Shown here: positions 46,510-55,300 of the stretch, in pieces
Layout: the number at the start of each line of letters is the position of its first letter
How positions within the stretch are numbered: position 1 is the first letter of the stretch
The notes under the pieces: model-generated
Told to the model about the DNA's origin: nothing
The model's input: the letters and a program-made list of their open reading frames with translations, nothing else
Databases searched by the model: none
DNA from: Hydrotalea sandarakina
GTDB taxonomy: Bacteria; Bacteroidota; Bacteroidia; Chitinophagales; Chitinophagaceae
Assembly: GCF_003254115.1 (NCBI RefSeq)
Contig: NZ_QKZV01000012.1
Location: 1 to 64,000, forward strand
DNA: 64,000 bases
Direction: 5' to 3'
Translations under genes and position numbers: made by a program

Positions 46510-47728
46510 TTGCCTTAACAGGTTGTATTTTCTTTACCAAGGCAGTAGGAATCATTAAAGCCAATAAGCAAACTATTGCGGTACCCACACATACCATTAC
46601 TACCTGCCAGGCTATTAAATGTACCGGAGCAACCGATACATAATAGTTGCTTTCGTCTAAATGAATAAAGCCCGTGTATTGTTGCAGCAAACAAATGCCT
46701 ACCCCTGCAATTAACCCAATGCCGATACCAAAAACGGAAATAAACCATGCATACAACAAAAAAATATTTTGTATTAGTTTGTCGGGGGCGCCTATTGCTT
46801 TTAAAACGCCAATCATTCGGGTACGTTCCAATACCAGAATAAGCAGGCAGGTAACCAAATTTATAATGGCAACAATGGCCATTACAATAAATATTACGTT
46901 GCGATTGACGTCTTGAATATTAAGCCAATCAAAAATATTCGGATATACATCTGCTATTGTTTTGCTGCCCCAAACATTTGGAAGTTCATTTAATAAATCA
47001 TTATTAATGGCATTCATGTTTTTGTAGTTGTTCACAAAAACTTCATAACCGCCAATAGCATTCGCCGGCCAATTATTAATCAATTGAATCAGTTTAATAT
47101 CGCCAATGGCAAAAAGTTTATCGTATTCTTCAATACCGGTTTTATAAAGACCTACTACTTTAAGTTTGCGATAGGTATTGCTACTGCCGTCGGTAGCTAT
47201 AAAAAAAATGCGCAACGTATCGCCAACTTTAATGTTCAATTTATTGGCAATGTTATTGGAAAGAATAATTTGTTTTAAATAACTGCTGTCATTCCATTTA
47301 AGCCAATGCCCCTGCGTTAAGTAGGGTTTTAGGCGAGCACTGTCATAACCCGCATCAATGCCTTTGAATAAAATTCCTTCAATTTCACCTTGGTGTGCCA
47401 ATACCGCACTTTTAGTGGCAAATACCTGAAAATGGCTAATGCCCGGTTGATGTTTTAAAATATATTCAACGGTATCATTTCGTTCAATAGGACTTTCTTC
47501 AGCTACCAAAGCTTTATCGGTTTCAAAATGTTGTACCCGAATGTTTCCCCAAAAGCTAAATACTTTTTGTGAGATGGTTTGTTGAAATCCGTTTACAAAA
47601 GCCAATGTAACAATCATAGCCATTACACTTACCGCTGTAGCAGCAATGGCCAAACGAATAATAAACCGTGAAAAGGTTTTTTGATGATTAAAAGTAATTT
47701 TTCGGGCTATGTGGAAAGCAACATTCAA
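46496..47728 (-). CDS. LolC/LolE-like lipoprotein-releasing ABC permease
   Basis: The protein has an N-terminal helix (about 20-45), a periplasmic domain (about 50-275) and three C-terminal helices of the FtsX type, with the VLERTRMIGVLKAIGAPD coupling segment. In Bacteroidota one such permease probably works with LolD to move lipoproteins from the inner membrane towards the outer membrane. The ATPase is not adjacent; the LolD-like gene at 5043 already has its own permease. A TTG at 47728 (MNVAFHIARKI) matches the usual family N-terminus and is preferred; a TTG at 47785 would add 19 atypical residues. Length 410. Confidence 0.86.
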   Translation of the reverse strand: MNVAFHIARKITFNHQKTFSRFIIRLAIAATAVSVMAMIVTLAFVNGFQQTISQKVFSFWGNIRVQHFETDKALVAEESPIERNDTVEYILKHQPGISHFQVFATKSAVLAHQGEIEGILFKGIDAGYDSARLKPYLTQGHWLKWNDSSYLKQIILSNNIANKLNIKVGDTLRIFFIATDGSSNTYRKLKVVGLYKTGIEEYDKLFAIGDIKLIQLINNWPANAIGGYEVFVNNYKNMNAINNDLLNELPNVWGSKTIADVYPNIFDWLNIQDVNRNVIFIVMAIVAIINLVTCLLILVLERTRMIGVLKAIGAPDKLIQNIFLLYAWFISVFGIGIGLIAGVGICLLQQYTGFIHLDESNYYVSVAPVHLIAWQVVMVCVGTAIVCLLALMIPTALVKKIQPVKAITFR

Positions 47729-47800
47729 GCTAATGTATTTTGAATGGTCAAAACTAAGGGGTAGGTGCCAATCGGCAAAACGCAATTAAATTATGACATT

Positions 47801-47808
47801 CAAACATA
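47801..47808 (-). promoter_or_regulatory. candidate -7 element for the LolC/E-like gene
   Basis: On the minus strand this reads TATGTTTG, matching TAnnTTTG. Transcription would start near 47795 and run about 67 bases to the preferred TTG start. It lies in the short gap shared with the divergent plug gene. No -33 box is evident. Confidence 0.4.
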
Positions 47809-47838
47809 GTACTGTATTTTTATTTAAAAGTTTGAAAC

Positions 47839-49116
47839 ATGAAATGGCTATCACTGCTGTTGTTCACCTGTTGTATGTCGGTATTAAAAGCACAGGTATA
47901 TGTTGATTCGGTTTATATGCCCACCATTGGCAATGTTTCTTTTTTTATTCAAAACAATCAGCAAAGCATGCCCGTTATTCACTTAAACTCGGGCGAACAG
48001 TTGGAATTGCATTTTGATGATATGGTTAGTTATCCCCGTAATTATTACTATACATTTGTCTTATGCAATGCCGACTGGCAACCTGCCGATGTTAGTATTT
48101 TCGATTACTTAAAAGGATTTCAACAGCAAACCATTAATCAATACCGCATTTCATCCATTACACCCGAAAGGTATGTGGCTTACCAATTATTATTACCTGA
48201 TGCCAATGCTATGCCTGCAGTAAGCGGAAATTATATTTTAAAAGTTTTTTTAGATGGCGATACTTCCAAATTGGCATTTACCCGCCGCTTTTTTGTGGTG
48301 CACAACAGGGTTGATATTGCTGCGAATATTGCTCAGCCATTCAATAGCCAGTTGTTTTTAACCCATCAAAAAGTGCAATTAAGCATTAACATAAAAGATT
48401 TAAATATATTAAATCCGCAGCAGCAGCTAAAGGTAATGATTATGCAAAATTATCGATGGGATAATGCCATTACGGGTATTCAACCTGTATTTATTAATAA
48501 CAATATTTATCAATACAATGCTGAGCAAGATTGCGTATTCCCGGGTGGAAAAGAATACCGTTGGGCTAATTTAGAAAGCTTCCGTTATCAAAGTGAAAGA
48601 GTGGCTGCGGTTGATAAATCAACCTTTCCATATCAGGTATATTTGAAGAATGATTATGACTTATCGGGGCAACCCTACTTGTTAATGAACGATATTAATG
48701 GTTGGTACACCATTAGTACCACTGAAATGGTGAATCCCTGGTGGCAAACCGACTATGCTTATGTGCATTTCACTTTTGTACCTCCCGGCAATCATGCATT
48801 TACCGGGCAGAATGTTTATATTTTAGGAGCACTTACCAACAATCAATTAACAGAAAAGAATAAAATGCATTTTAATGCAGATAAAGGTGTTTATGAGAAA
48901 ACTTTGTTTTTGAAACAGGGATATTACAATTATACTTATGTTACACGTCCTGCCGATGAAACTTCGGGACCGGGATTTTTGAAACTTACCGATGGTAATA
49001 GTTGGGAAACGGAAAATGATTATACCATTTTTGTATATTATCGTTCATTAAACGACAGATATGATGAATTAGTGGGCATGCTTACCATTAACTCCCGATT
49101 CAATCGGCAGCGATAA
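47839..49116 (+). CDS. type IX secretion system plug protein (DUF5103)
   Basis: The 425-residue secreted protein has a signal peptide (1-19) and the DUF5103 architecture: beta-sandwich domains with YYYTFVLCNADWQPADVS near residue 72 and WANLESFRYQSERV near 247, both well-conserved family segments. In Flavobacterium johnsoniae the DUF5103 protein was found closing the periplasmic end of the SprA translocon. This implies that the organism has a type IX secretion system, though no other core T9SS gene is in the window. The stop codon abuts that of the convergent GT39 gene with no gap. Confidence 0.85.
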   Translation: MKWLSLLLFTCCMSVLKAQVYVDSVYMPTIGNVSFFIQNNQQSMPVIHLNSGEQLELHFDDMVSYPRNYYYTFVLCNADWQPADVSIFDYLKGFQQQTINQYRISSITPERYVAYQLLLPDANAMPAVSGNYILKVFLDGDTSKLAFTRRFFVVHNRVDIAANIAQPFNSQLFLTHQKVQLSINIKDLNILNPQQQLKVMIMQNYRWDNAITGIQPVFINNNIYQYNAEQDCVFPGGKEYRWANLESFRYQSERVAAVDKSTFPYQVYLKNDYDLSGQPYLLMNDINGWYTISTTEMVNPWWQTDYAYVHFTFVPPGNHAFTGQNVYILGALTNNQLTEKNKMHFNADKGVYEKTLFLKQGYYNYTYVTRPADETSGPGFLKLTDGNSWETENDYTIFVYYRSLNDRYDELVGMLTINSRFNRQR

Positions 49117-50799
49117 TTAGTGCGTATTCTCTTCATCTACAATTTCAACGGTTGAAATGTTGCTATTCAAAGTTTGTCCCAAATTATTACCCGCCCAAAT
49201 AGCCATTTTGTAAGCCCCCTTATTTAAAGAAGGTAAGGCAATTTTCAACGTATCAACAATATAGTGGTTAGCTGCAATATGCCGGTATTCCGGATAATGT
49301 AAGCTTTTAATGATTTTGTTTTGTCCTTTATGCATCAATACAATGCCAACATCGGTTTTAAAATCGTTGGTGTGTAAGTAATAAGGTTTAGGCAGTGTGT
49401 TTTTAACTATAATGGGAACATGAATGGTGTCGCCGCTGTGTAAAGTTTTATCGGGTAAAGTATAATGGATTTGTAAAAATTGTGTTGAAAAAAAAGCATT
49501 GGTACTCCATTCTTTTTCTTGTGAATAGGGTATGGGGCTAGCGGCAATCGTATCGGGTAAATTTCCAACAATGAGTACCGGTTTCCCAATCCAGTTTTTT
49601 TGTTCATTCCAAATATCAAATTGCGAATTTCTGTTATCAATGGTGGCAATAGACACGGCAGGTTTTCCGGTAAAATAATAATACAAGGCAGGTTCTATAT
49701 GATTGTCTATAAAAACAACGGGTTTATTTTTGGCCATTTTTGCAATGGCCTCATATTTCAGTGCATTGCCCGAAAAGCCCATTTGTTTTGGCAAAATATT
49801 TAATATTAATGCTGTTCGTAAACCTAAAATCAGTATTACAGAAGCTACTATTAGTTTTCTGCTCAAATTTAAAAATGAAGTACTATCTGTTAAGTATTCA
49901 TTAACAACAATTAACATGGGTACTGCCGCAGCAATGGTCCAATGCGGTTCTGCATGCCCTCTGAATGTAGTTAACCAAAATAATACAACAAATCCTACAA
50001 TATTGTAATAAAGTGCCCTATGATATAAATCGGATTTGTGATATTTTATTATCATAAAAATGGCAGTAATGAAAATTATGGGGTTAAACGATAATAATTG
50101 GTTAGGAATGTATTCCCAGAAATAGGCCCATTTAAACGTTACAGCTCTTTCAACTACATGAAATTTTACAGAAGGGAACCCATTGTTAAACTGCCAAATA
50201 ATATGAGGTAAAAAAAGCAGTAAGGTTGCACTTGCAATAGCATACATTACCGGTTTTTTAAACAAGGCAGGGTTAGAAAATAAGGTAAGTGCTATCACTA
50301 AAAAACCCTGGTATTTGCTGTACAAAAGGCCTGTACTGCTTAAAATAAGTAATACCACATTCCATACATTTATTTTATACAGGAATTGTTGGTAAGCATA
50401 CAGGAAAAGTGCCGTAAAAAAAAGCAGCGGTGCATCGGGGGTACTTAAAAAACCATATACCGTGAACATTACCACAGAAAAGGCTGAAAGAAAAAAGAAA
50501 TTAATTTGTTGGTTGGTGGGTTTGTTTTTTAAATTTAATTGTTGCCAAATAAGCCATAAAACAATGGGTTGTAAAACAACACTAAAAAAACGCACTTTCA
50601 AAATATTATGAAAAATAAGGCTGCTGAGATGAATTAATAATGCAACAAATGGCGGATGATCAAAATAACCCCACGCTAAATGCCGGCTGTATAAAAAATA
50701 GTAAGCCTCATCTTCTTGAATATTGGTATATATGGCTTGTATCAGATTGATGAAGAACCAAACTGCCAGAAATATGTAAAATTTTTTATTACCCTTCAT
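49117..50799 (-). CDS. glycosyltransferase family 39 (ArnT/PMT-like) membrane protein, second copy
   Basis: This 560-residue GT-C protein has about eleven transmembrane helices. EDEAYYFLYS followed by WGYFDHPPFVALLI is the same catalytic loop pattern as in the GT39 gene at 29392. The C-terminal periplasmic part (about 400-560) is longer here and ends in a beta-sandwich-like region. ATG 50799 is preferred to TTG 50805. The target glycan is unknown. The two copies are clearly diverged paralogues, so they probably modify different acceptors. Confidence 0.85.
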   Translation of the reverse strand: MKGNKKFYIFLAVWFFINLIQAIYTNIQEDEAYYFLYSRHLAWGYFDHPPFVALLIHLSSLIFHNILKVRFFSVVLQPIVLWLIWQQLNLKNKPTNQQINFFFLSAFSVVMFTVYGFLSTPDAPLLFFTALFLYAYQQFLYKINVWNVVLLILSSTGLLYSKYQGFLVIALTLFSNPALFKKPVMYAIASATLLLFLPHIIWQFNNGFPSVKFHVVERAVTFKWAYFWEYIPNQLLSFNPIIFITAIFMIIKYHKSDLYHRALYYNIVGFVVLFWLTTFRGHAEPHWTIAAAVPMLIVVNEYLTDSTSFLNLSRKLIVASVILILGLRTALILNILPKQMGFSGNALKYEAIAKMAKNKPVVFIDNHIEPALYYYFTGKPAVSIATIDNRNSQFDIWNEQKNWIGKPVLIVGNLPDTIAASPIPYSQEKEWSTNAFFSTQFLQIHYTLPDKTLHSGDTIHVPIIVKNTLPKPYYLHTNDFKTDVGIVLMHKGQNKIIKSLHYPEYRHIAANHYIVDTLKIALPSLNKGAYKMAIWAGNNLGQTLNSNISTVEIVDEENTH

Positions 50800-51052
50800 T
50801 GCCAAACTTTTTTTATAAAGAATTTGTTTAGCGGGTAATGGTGAAAAAGCGGGTGAACTAAAGCAAGGTGATATTGCTTTTTATTACCGTTGCAAAATTA
50901 ATTACTCTTTTTCGGCTTCAAAAGAACAAAAGTCACACAACTTGTAAAAAAAATACATAAAGCATTACTTTTTTTACTGCGGATGGTTTACAAATAATGG
51001 CACTCGTTAAAAAAACGATACCATCAATTCGTAATAATTTAATTACTTGTCT

Positions 51053-51060
51053 TACATTTG
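51053..51060 (+). promoter_or_regulatory. -7 promoter element of the SRP RNA gene
   Basis: TACATTTG matches TAnnTTTG and ends six bases before the predicted 5' end of the SRP RNA, the expected distance. The upstream -33 region has no clear TTTG. The close match in position makes it convincing. Confidence 0.65.
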
Positions 51061-51065
51061 CACCC

Positions 51066-51160
51066 GGCAGGTCTTACACGACCAGCTCCTGCTGAACCTC
51101 CCCAGGGCAGGAATGCAGCAAGGATAGGCGGTTGTAGCGGTGCGATGTGAGTAGCCTGCC
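51066..51160 (+). ncRNA. ffs: signal recognition particle RNA, small bacterial (4.5S) type
   Basis: The terminal helix forms from GGCAGG (51066-51071) and CCTGCC (51155-51160). The Ffh-binding domain is complete: CAGG (51103-51106), stem GCA/TGC, GGAA tetraloop (51110-51113) and AGCA (51117-51120). The total of about 95 nt is the usual small form. A T-rich tract follows at once. With Ffh it targets membrane proteins co-translationally to the Sec translocon. The ends are estimated to within a few bases. Confidence 0.93.
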
Positions 51161-51229
51161 ATTTTTCTTTTCACTTCGTGAAATGATATTACAGCTTCAG
51201 TCTATTATTCACGGTTTAAATAGTTTATC

Positions 51230-51880
51230 ATGAAATTTTTTATTGATACCGCTAATTTGGCTCAAATAAAAGAAGCCAACGATTTAGGTATTTTAGATGG
51301 TGTTACCACCAACCCCTCACTAATGGCAAAAGAAGGTGTTAAAGGAACAGACGCAATTATGAATCATTATAAAACCATTTGTGAAATGGTGAATGGTGAT
51401 ATCAGTGCAGAAGTATTTTCTACAGACTTTGATGGCATTATTGCTGAAGGTAAAAAGTTAGCAGCCATTCATCCAAACATTGTGGTTAAGGTGCCCATGA
51501 TTAAAGATGGTGTAAAGGCCATAAAATGGTTTACGGACAATGGTATTAAAACCAATTGTACTTTAGTGTTTTCAGCCGGTCAGGCAATTTTAGCTGCTAA
51601 AGCAGGTGCAAAATATGTATCTCCCTTTTTGGGTCGTATTGATGACAGCAATTGGGATGGGGTTGATTTAATTGCTCAAATTGCGCACATTTACTCCGTA
51701 CAAGGTTTTGAAACAGAAATTTTAGCTGCTTCAATTCGCAGCTCATTACATATAGTAAAGTGTGCAGAAGCCGGTGCCGATGTTTGCACTTGCCCCCTCG
51801 ATTCAATTTTAGGTTTATTGAAACATCCTTTAACTGACATTGGTTTAGCCAAGTTTTTAGAAGATGCTAAAAAAATGTAA
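51230..51880 (+). CDS. transaldolase, short MipB/TalC-type (fructose-6-phosphate aldolase-like)
   Basis: This 216-residue TIM-barrel enzyme forms a Schiff base through Lys87 (VVKVPM). [24 protein letters not shown], and FLGRIDD after the barrel core are diagnostic of the short family that includes both true transaldolases and fructose-6-phosphate aldolases. In Bacteroidota it most likely serves the non-oxidative pentose phosphate pathway. A strong terminator follows. Which of the two activities dominates is not certain from sequence. Confidence 0.93.
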   Translation: MKFFIDTANLAQIKEANDLGILDGVTTNPSLMAKEGVKGTDAIMNHYKTICEMVNGDISAEVFSTDFDGIIAEGKKLAAIHPNIVVKVPMIKDGVKAIKWFTDNGIKTNCTLVFSAGQAILAAKAGAKYVSPFLGRIDDSNWDGVDLIAQIAHIYSVQGFETEILAASIRSSLHIVKCAEAGADVCTCPLDSILGLLKHPLTDIGLAKFLEDAKKM

Positions 51881-51904
51881 TGTTTAGTTTCATAGTTATA
51901 TCAG

Positions 51905-51937
51905 AAAATCTACATACACTGTATGTAGATTTTTTTT
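51905..51937 (+). terminator. intrinsic terminator after the transaldolase gene
   Basis: A 13-bp perfect stem (51905-51917 with 51921-51933) with a 3-base loop runs into further T residues. The A-tract on the 5' side means that it could also terminate minus-strand transcription, but the genes on both sides read plus. Confidence 0.92.
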
Positions 51938-51955
51938 AATAGAAAATCTTTCTTT

Positions 51956-52747
51956 ATGCTTGCTTGGGTACTTATTGCTGCAACAATTATCATAATTGCC
52001 ATCATTATTTTTTGGCCACGCCATAAAAAGGTTAAACCCATGCCCAATAATTGGCGGCAATTGTTGCAACAAAATGTTCAATTTTACAGGGCTTTAAGCG
52101 CATCTGAAAAAGCAATATTTGAGCAAAGGGTAATGCAATTTTTGAGTAATGTAGCTATTCATCCGGTGAAAACTACTTTAACGGATTTAGATACGGTGTT
52201 GATTGGCAGCAGTGCCATTATTCCTATTTGGGGTTTTCCTAAATGGCAATATTTTAATTTAAAACATATTCTATTGTATCCCAACGCATTTGAGGCACAA
52301 ACTTTTGATATACAAGGTGAAAACCGCGATGTATTGGGTATGGTAGGAACGGGAGTCATGAATCAGATGATGATATTATCGCAAGATGCACTTAGGGAAG
52401 GTTTTTTGAACAATTATTCAAAAAGCAATACAGCCATTCATGAATTTGTGCATTTGTTAGACAAGTCGGATGGTGCTACCGATGGTATTCCCGAAAATTT
52501 ATTATCCAAACCTTATGTAATGCCTTGGGTAAAGTTGATGCATGAAACCATTCAACAAATGCAGCAACAACATTCAGACATTAACATTTATGGGGCAACC
52601 AATCCTGCAGAATTTTTGGCAGTTGTAAGTGAATATTTTTTTTCACAACCCCATTTATTGGCGGAACATCATCCGCAATTGTATGAGCTGTTAGAAAAAA
52701 TATTTCATCAAAATCCGGCATCATTCAACACACAGCCGGCTACATAA
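51956..52747 (+). CDS. MtfA-type zinc-dependent peptidase
   Basis: The 263-residue protein has one N-terminal transmembrane helix (2-20) and then an MtfA domain. HEFVHLLDK gives zinc ligands His162 and His166 with the catalytic Glu163, and the downstream Glu in NPAEFLAVVSEYFF is the third ligand. E. coli MtfA (DgsA anti-repressor) binds Mlc and has aminopeptidase-like activity; its Bacteroidota relatives are uncharacterised, and the membrane anchor seen here is not in the E. coli protein. The gene is convergent with the Gfo/Idh gene with a 2-bp gap. Confidence 0.87.
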   Translation: MLAWVLIAATIIIIAIIIFWPRHKKVKPMPNNWRQLLQQNVQFYRALSASEKAIFEQRVMQFLSNVAIHPVKTTLTDLDTVLIGSSAIIPIWGFPKWQYFNLKHILLYPNAFEAQTFDIQGENRDVLGMVGTGVMNQMMILSQDALREGFLNNYSKSNTAIHEFVHLLDKSDGATDGIPENLLSKPYVMPWVKLMHETIQQMQQQHSDINIYGATNPAEFLAVVSEYFFSQPHLLAEHHPQLYELLEKIFHQNPASFNTQPAT

Positions 52748-52749
52748 AA

Positions 52750-53796
52750 TTAAGTTAATAATACTTTGCGGCCTAATCGATTACTTTCAAATGCTTTTTC
52801 AATAATATCAATCACTTCAGTGCTCTCATCAATGGTAACGGGTAAGGGCTTGCCATGAACCAGCGCCTGAAATAAATCTTCAAAATAGCCCATATAATCG
52901 CCTTTTTCAGTGGGTACATGCTCTTTTACCACTTTGCCGTTGATTACGGTATGCAGTAAGCCTTCTTCTTCTTTCGGTTCAATACCCCAATTTGGCATAG
53001 TGGGTTTCATACCTTCAATTAAATGTTTCTCCTGCACATCTGCTTTCGATTTTAAAAAAGTGCCTAAAGTGCCAAATACAATATATCCTGGTAAAGGTTC
53101 CCGAATAAAATAGCCGCTTTTTAAACGAACCCTGGTTTTAGGATAATACAACAATACTTCAAAATAATCGTCAATTACACTTCCGGGGCGGGTATAAGCA
53201 ATATCGGCAAATAATGCCTCGGGTTTGCCAAACAGTTGCAATGCCTGATCAATTAAATGCGATCCTAAATCGTATAAAACACCGGTACCGGGTTTACCGG
53301 TTTCTTTGTGGGCTTTTGAACTTAATTGAGGCGCATAGCGATCAAACCTTAACTCCGCTTCTACAATATTGCCCAATACCCCCGATGTAATAATGCGTTT
53401 AGTGGTTAAATAATCGCTATTGTAGCGCCTGTTTTGGTAAGGGCATATTATTTTATTTTTTTCAATGGCCAATTGTTTTAGTTGCTTTGCCTCTTGTACT
53501 GTAACGGTTATCGGCTTTTCTAAAACAACGTTTTTTCCGGCTAACAATGCCTTTTGGGTGTACTCAAAGTGGGTATCGTTAGGGGTATTCACAATTACTA
53601 AATCAATATCATCTTCCAACAATTCATCAATACTATCATACGATTTTACATGCGGATAAATTTGTTGTATTTGTTTTCTGCTTCTTTCCCAGGCTCCTTT
53701 TAGCTGGTAACCCGGATGTGCATCAATAAAAGGCGCATGAAATACTTTACCACTCATTCCAAATGAAAGTAGCGCTGTTTTAATGGGTGCATTCAT
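52750..53796 (-). CDS. Gfo/Idh/MocA-family NAD(P)-dependent oxidoreductase
   Basis: The 348-residue cytoplasmic dehydrogenase has an N-terminal Rossmann fold (1-120) with a modified nucleotide loop SFGMSGKVFHAPF, the EKPITV motif (about 94-99) and a C-terminal alpha/beta domain with DLGSHLIDQALQLFG containing the catalytic-type Asp and His. SGKVFHAPF is typical of the YdgJ/GFO6-like subgroup acting on sugars or inositols. The substrate is unknown. The gene is monocistronic. Confidence 0.9.
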   Translation of the reverse strand: MNAPIKTALLSFGMSGKVFHAPFIDAHPGYQLKGAWERSRKQIQQIYPHVKSYDSIDELLEDDIDLVIVNTPNDTHFEYTQKALLAGKNVVLEKPITVTVQEAKQLKQLAIEKNKIICPYQNRRYNSDYLTTKRIITSGVLGNIVEAELRFDRYAPQLSSKAHKETGKPGTGVLYDLGSHLIDQALQLFGKPEALFADIAYTRPGSVIDDYFEVLLYYPKTRVRLKSGYFIREPLPGYIVFGTLGTFLKSKADVQEKHLIEGMKPTMPNWGIEPKEEEGLLHTVINGKVVKEHVPTEKGDYMGYFEDLFQALVHGKPLPVTIDESTEVIDIIEKAFESNRLGRKVLLT

Positions 53797-54084
53797 GATT
53801 AAGAAAAATTTGTAATAATTGAATGGAATCTATCTTATAATTCGGTTGCCCGAAGCTACAATATTTTGAAGTAGTTTCTTATCATTTTTTTCTATTAATC
53901 AACTGCCAAACAGTATTTATTTTTATAATGTAATTGGTTAAAACAGCATTTTGTTGATCAATAGGCAAAAATTCACAACAACCCAATACTATTTTTGTTG
54001 ATAAAGTGAAATGCAGGTAAAAGACTTGAAAGTTTTTTATCGCTTTTGAGTAAGGCATTATTATACGCGGAAAAATGTTTAAGT

Positions 54085-55140
54085 ATGCATGATGTAATTA
54101 TAGTGGGTAGCGGGTTAAGTGGATTGGTGGCTGCGCAGCAGTTGCAGCAATTCGGTAAAAAAATATTGGTGCTGGAAGCTCAGTCAATTATTGGGGGTAG
54201 AATTCAAACTTATACCGGTATCAACGGTACACCTATGGAAATGGGTGCTACCTGGTTGGGTAACAAGCATACTTTTTTACGGCAATTATTAAAGCAATCC
54301 GGTATAACCTTGTTTGAACAATGGCAAGGTGGTAATGCCATTATTGAAGCACAAGGTGTAATGGAACAATATGCCATGCCGGCGGCAGAGCCTTATTATA
54401 GAATAGCCGGTGGCAGTTCTTCCATTATACAATACCTTGCTAAAACCATAGGCCCTGCAACCATTCATACGAATGCGGCAGTAACCGCTATTGAATTGAA
54501 GGATAATTATGTGCAAGTAATGTGTAGCAATGGAAATTCATACACTTCTACTTCCGTTATTATTGCTATTCCCCCACAAGTGGCTGCTAAAACTATCACA
54601 TTTCAACCTTCATTACCCAATCAATTATTACAAGTAATGCAGCAAACCCAAACCTGGATGGCCGGTTCCATTAAATTTGCCTTAGCCTATACAGCCCCAT
54701 TTTGGAAACAAGCATTCAATATAAGCACTATATATAGCGATAAAGGTCCGGCTACAGAAATGTACGACCATACCGATGCAACGGAGCAGCATTTTGCTTT
54801 AAAAGGATTTTTATTGCCCCAATTGAGTAAAGCAATGCCATTACAAAGAAAAGAGTGGGTGGCACAACAAGTTCAGCGCTATTTTGGTACTATGGCTAAT
54901 ACATTTATTCAATATACGGATTATGTATGGTGTAATATTTGGGTAGGCTGTGGCGAAGAACAAAACCACTTGTTGCCACACCAAAATAACGGTCATTATT
55001 TATATACCAACAGTTATATGAATGAACGGTTATTTTGGGCGGGCACTGAAACAGCACAGCAATTCGGCGGCTATATGGATGGAGCAGTTGAAGCCGGTTT
55101 ACGTGCTGCAAGGGCCATACTACAAATGCCCATACATTAA
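54085..55140 (+). CDS. FAD-dependent amine oxidase-family protein
   Basis: The 351-residue flavoprotein has an N-terminal dinucleotide-binding motif GSGLSGLVAAQQL (about 8-20), the following LEAQSIIGGR and a C-terminal FAD contact with AGTETAQQFGGYMDGAVEAG, which is the flavin monoamine oxidase signature. It has no signal peptide. ATG 54085 is chosen since the Rossmann strand follows directly; a TTG at 54046 would add 13 residues. It is shorter than eukaryotic monoamine oxidases (about 520), as is common in bacteria. The amine substrate is unknown. Confidence 0.87.
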   Translation: MHDVIIVGSGLSGLVAAQQLQQFGKKILVLEAQSIIGGRIQTYTGINGTPMEMGATWLGNKHTFLRQLLKQSGITLFEQWQGGNAIIEAQGVMEQYAMPAAEPYYRIAGGSSSIIQYLAKTIGPATIHTNAAVTAIELKDNYVQVMCSNGNSYTSTSVIIAIPPQVAAKTITFQPSLPNQLLQVMQQTQTWMAGSIKFALAYTAPFWKQAFNISTIYSDKGPATEMYDHTDATEQHFALKGFLLPQLSKAMPLQRKEWVAQQVQRYFGTMANTFIQYTDYVWCNIWVGCGEEQNHLLPHQNNGHYLYTNSYMNERLFWAGTETAQQFGGYMDGAVEAGLRAARAILQMPIH

Positions 55141-55300
55141 AAAGGTATTAATGTGGCGTTGTGTGTATGCAGCCATTCATCCTGATGCCTTGTTAAGTTT
55201 TAAAAGGTTCAGTTATCTTCGTACACATTTTAAATAAGGGTTGCCACCCAATATCTGTTTTTTTCTGTTGGCTTTCAGAAATTAATTATTAAATTATTTT

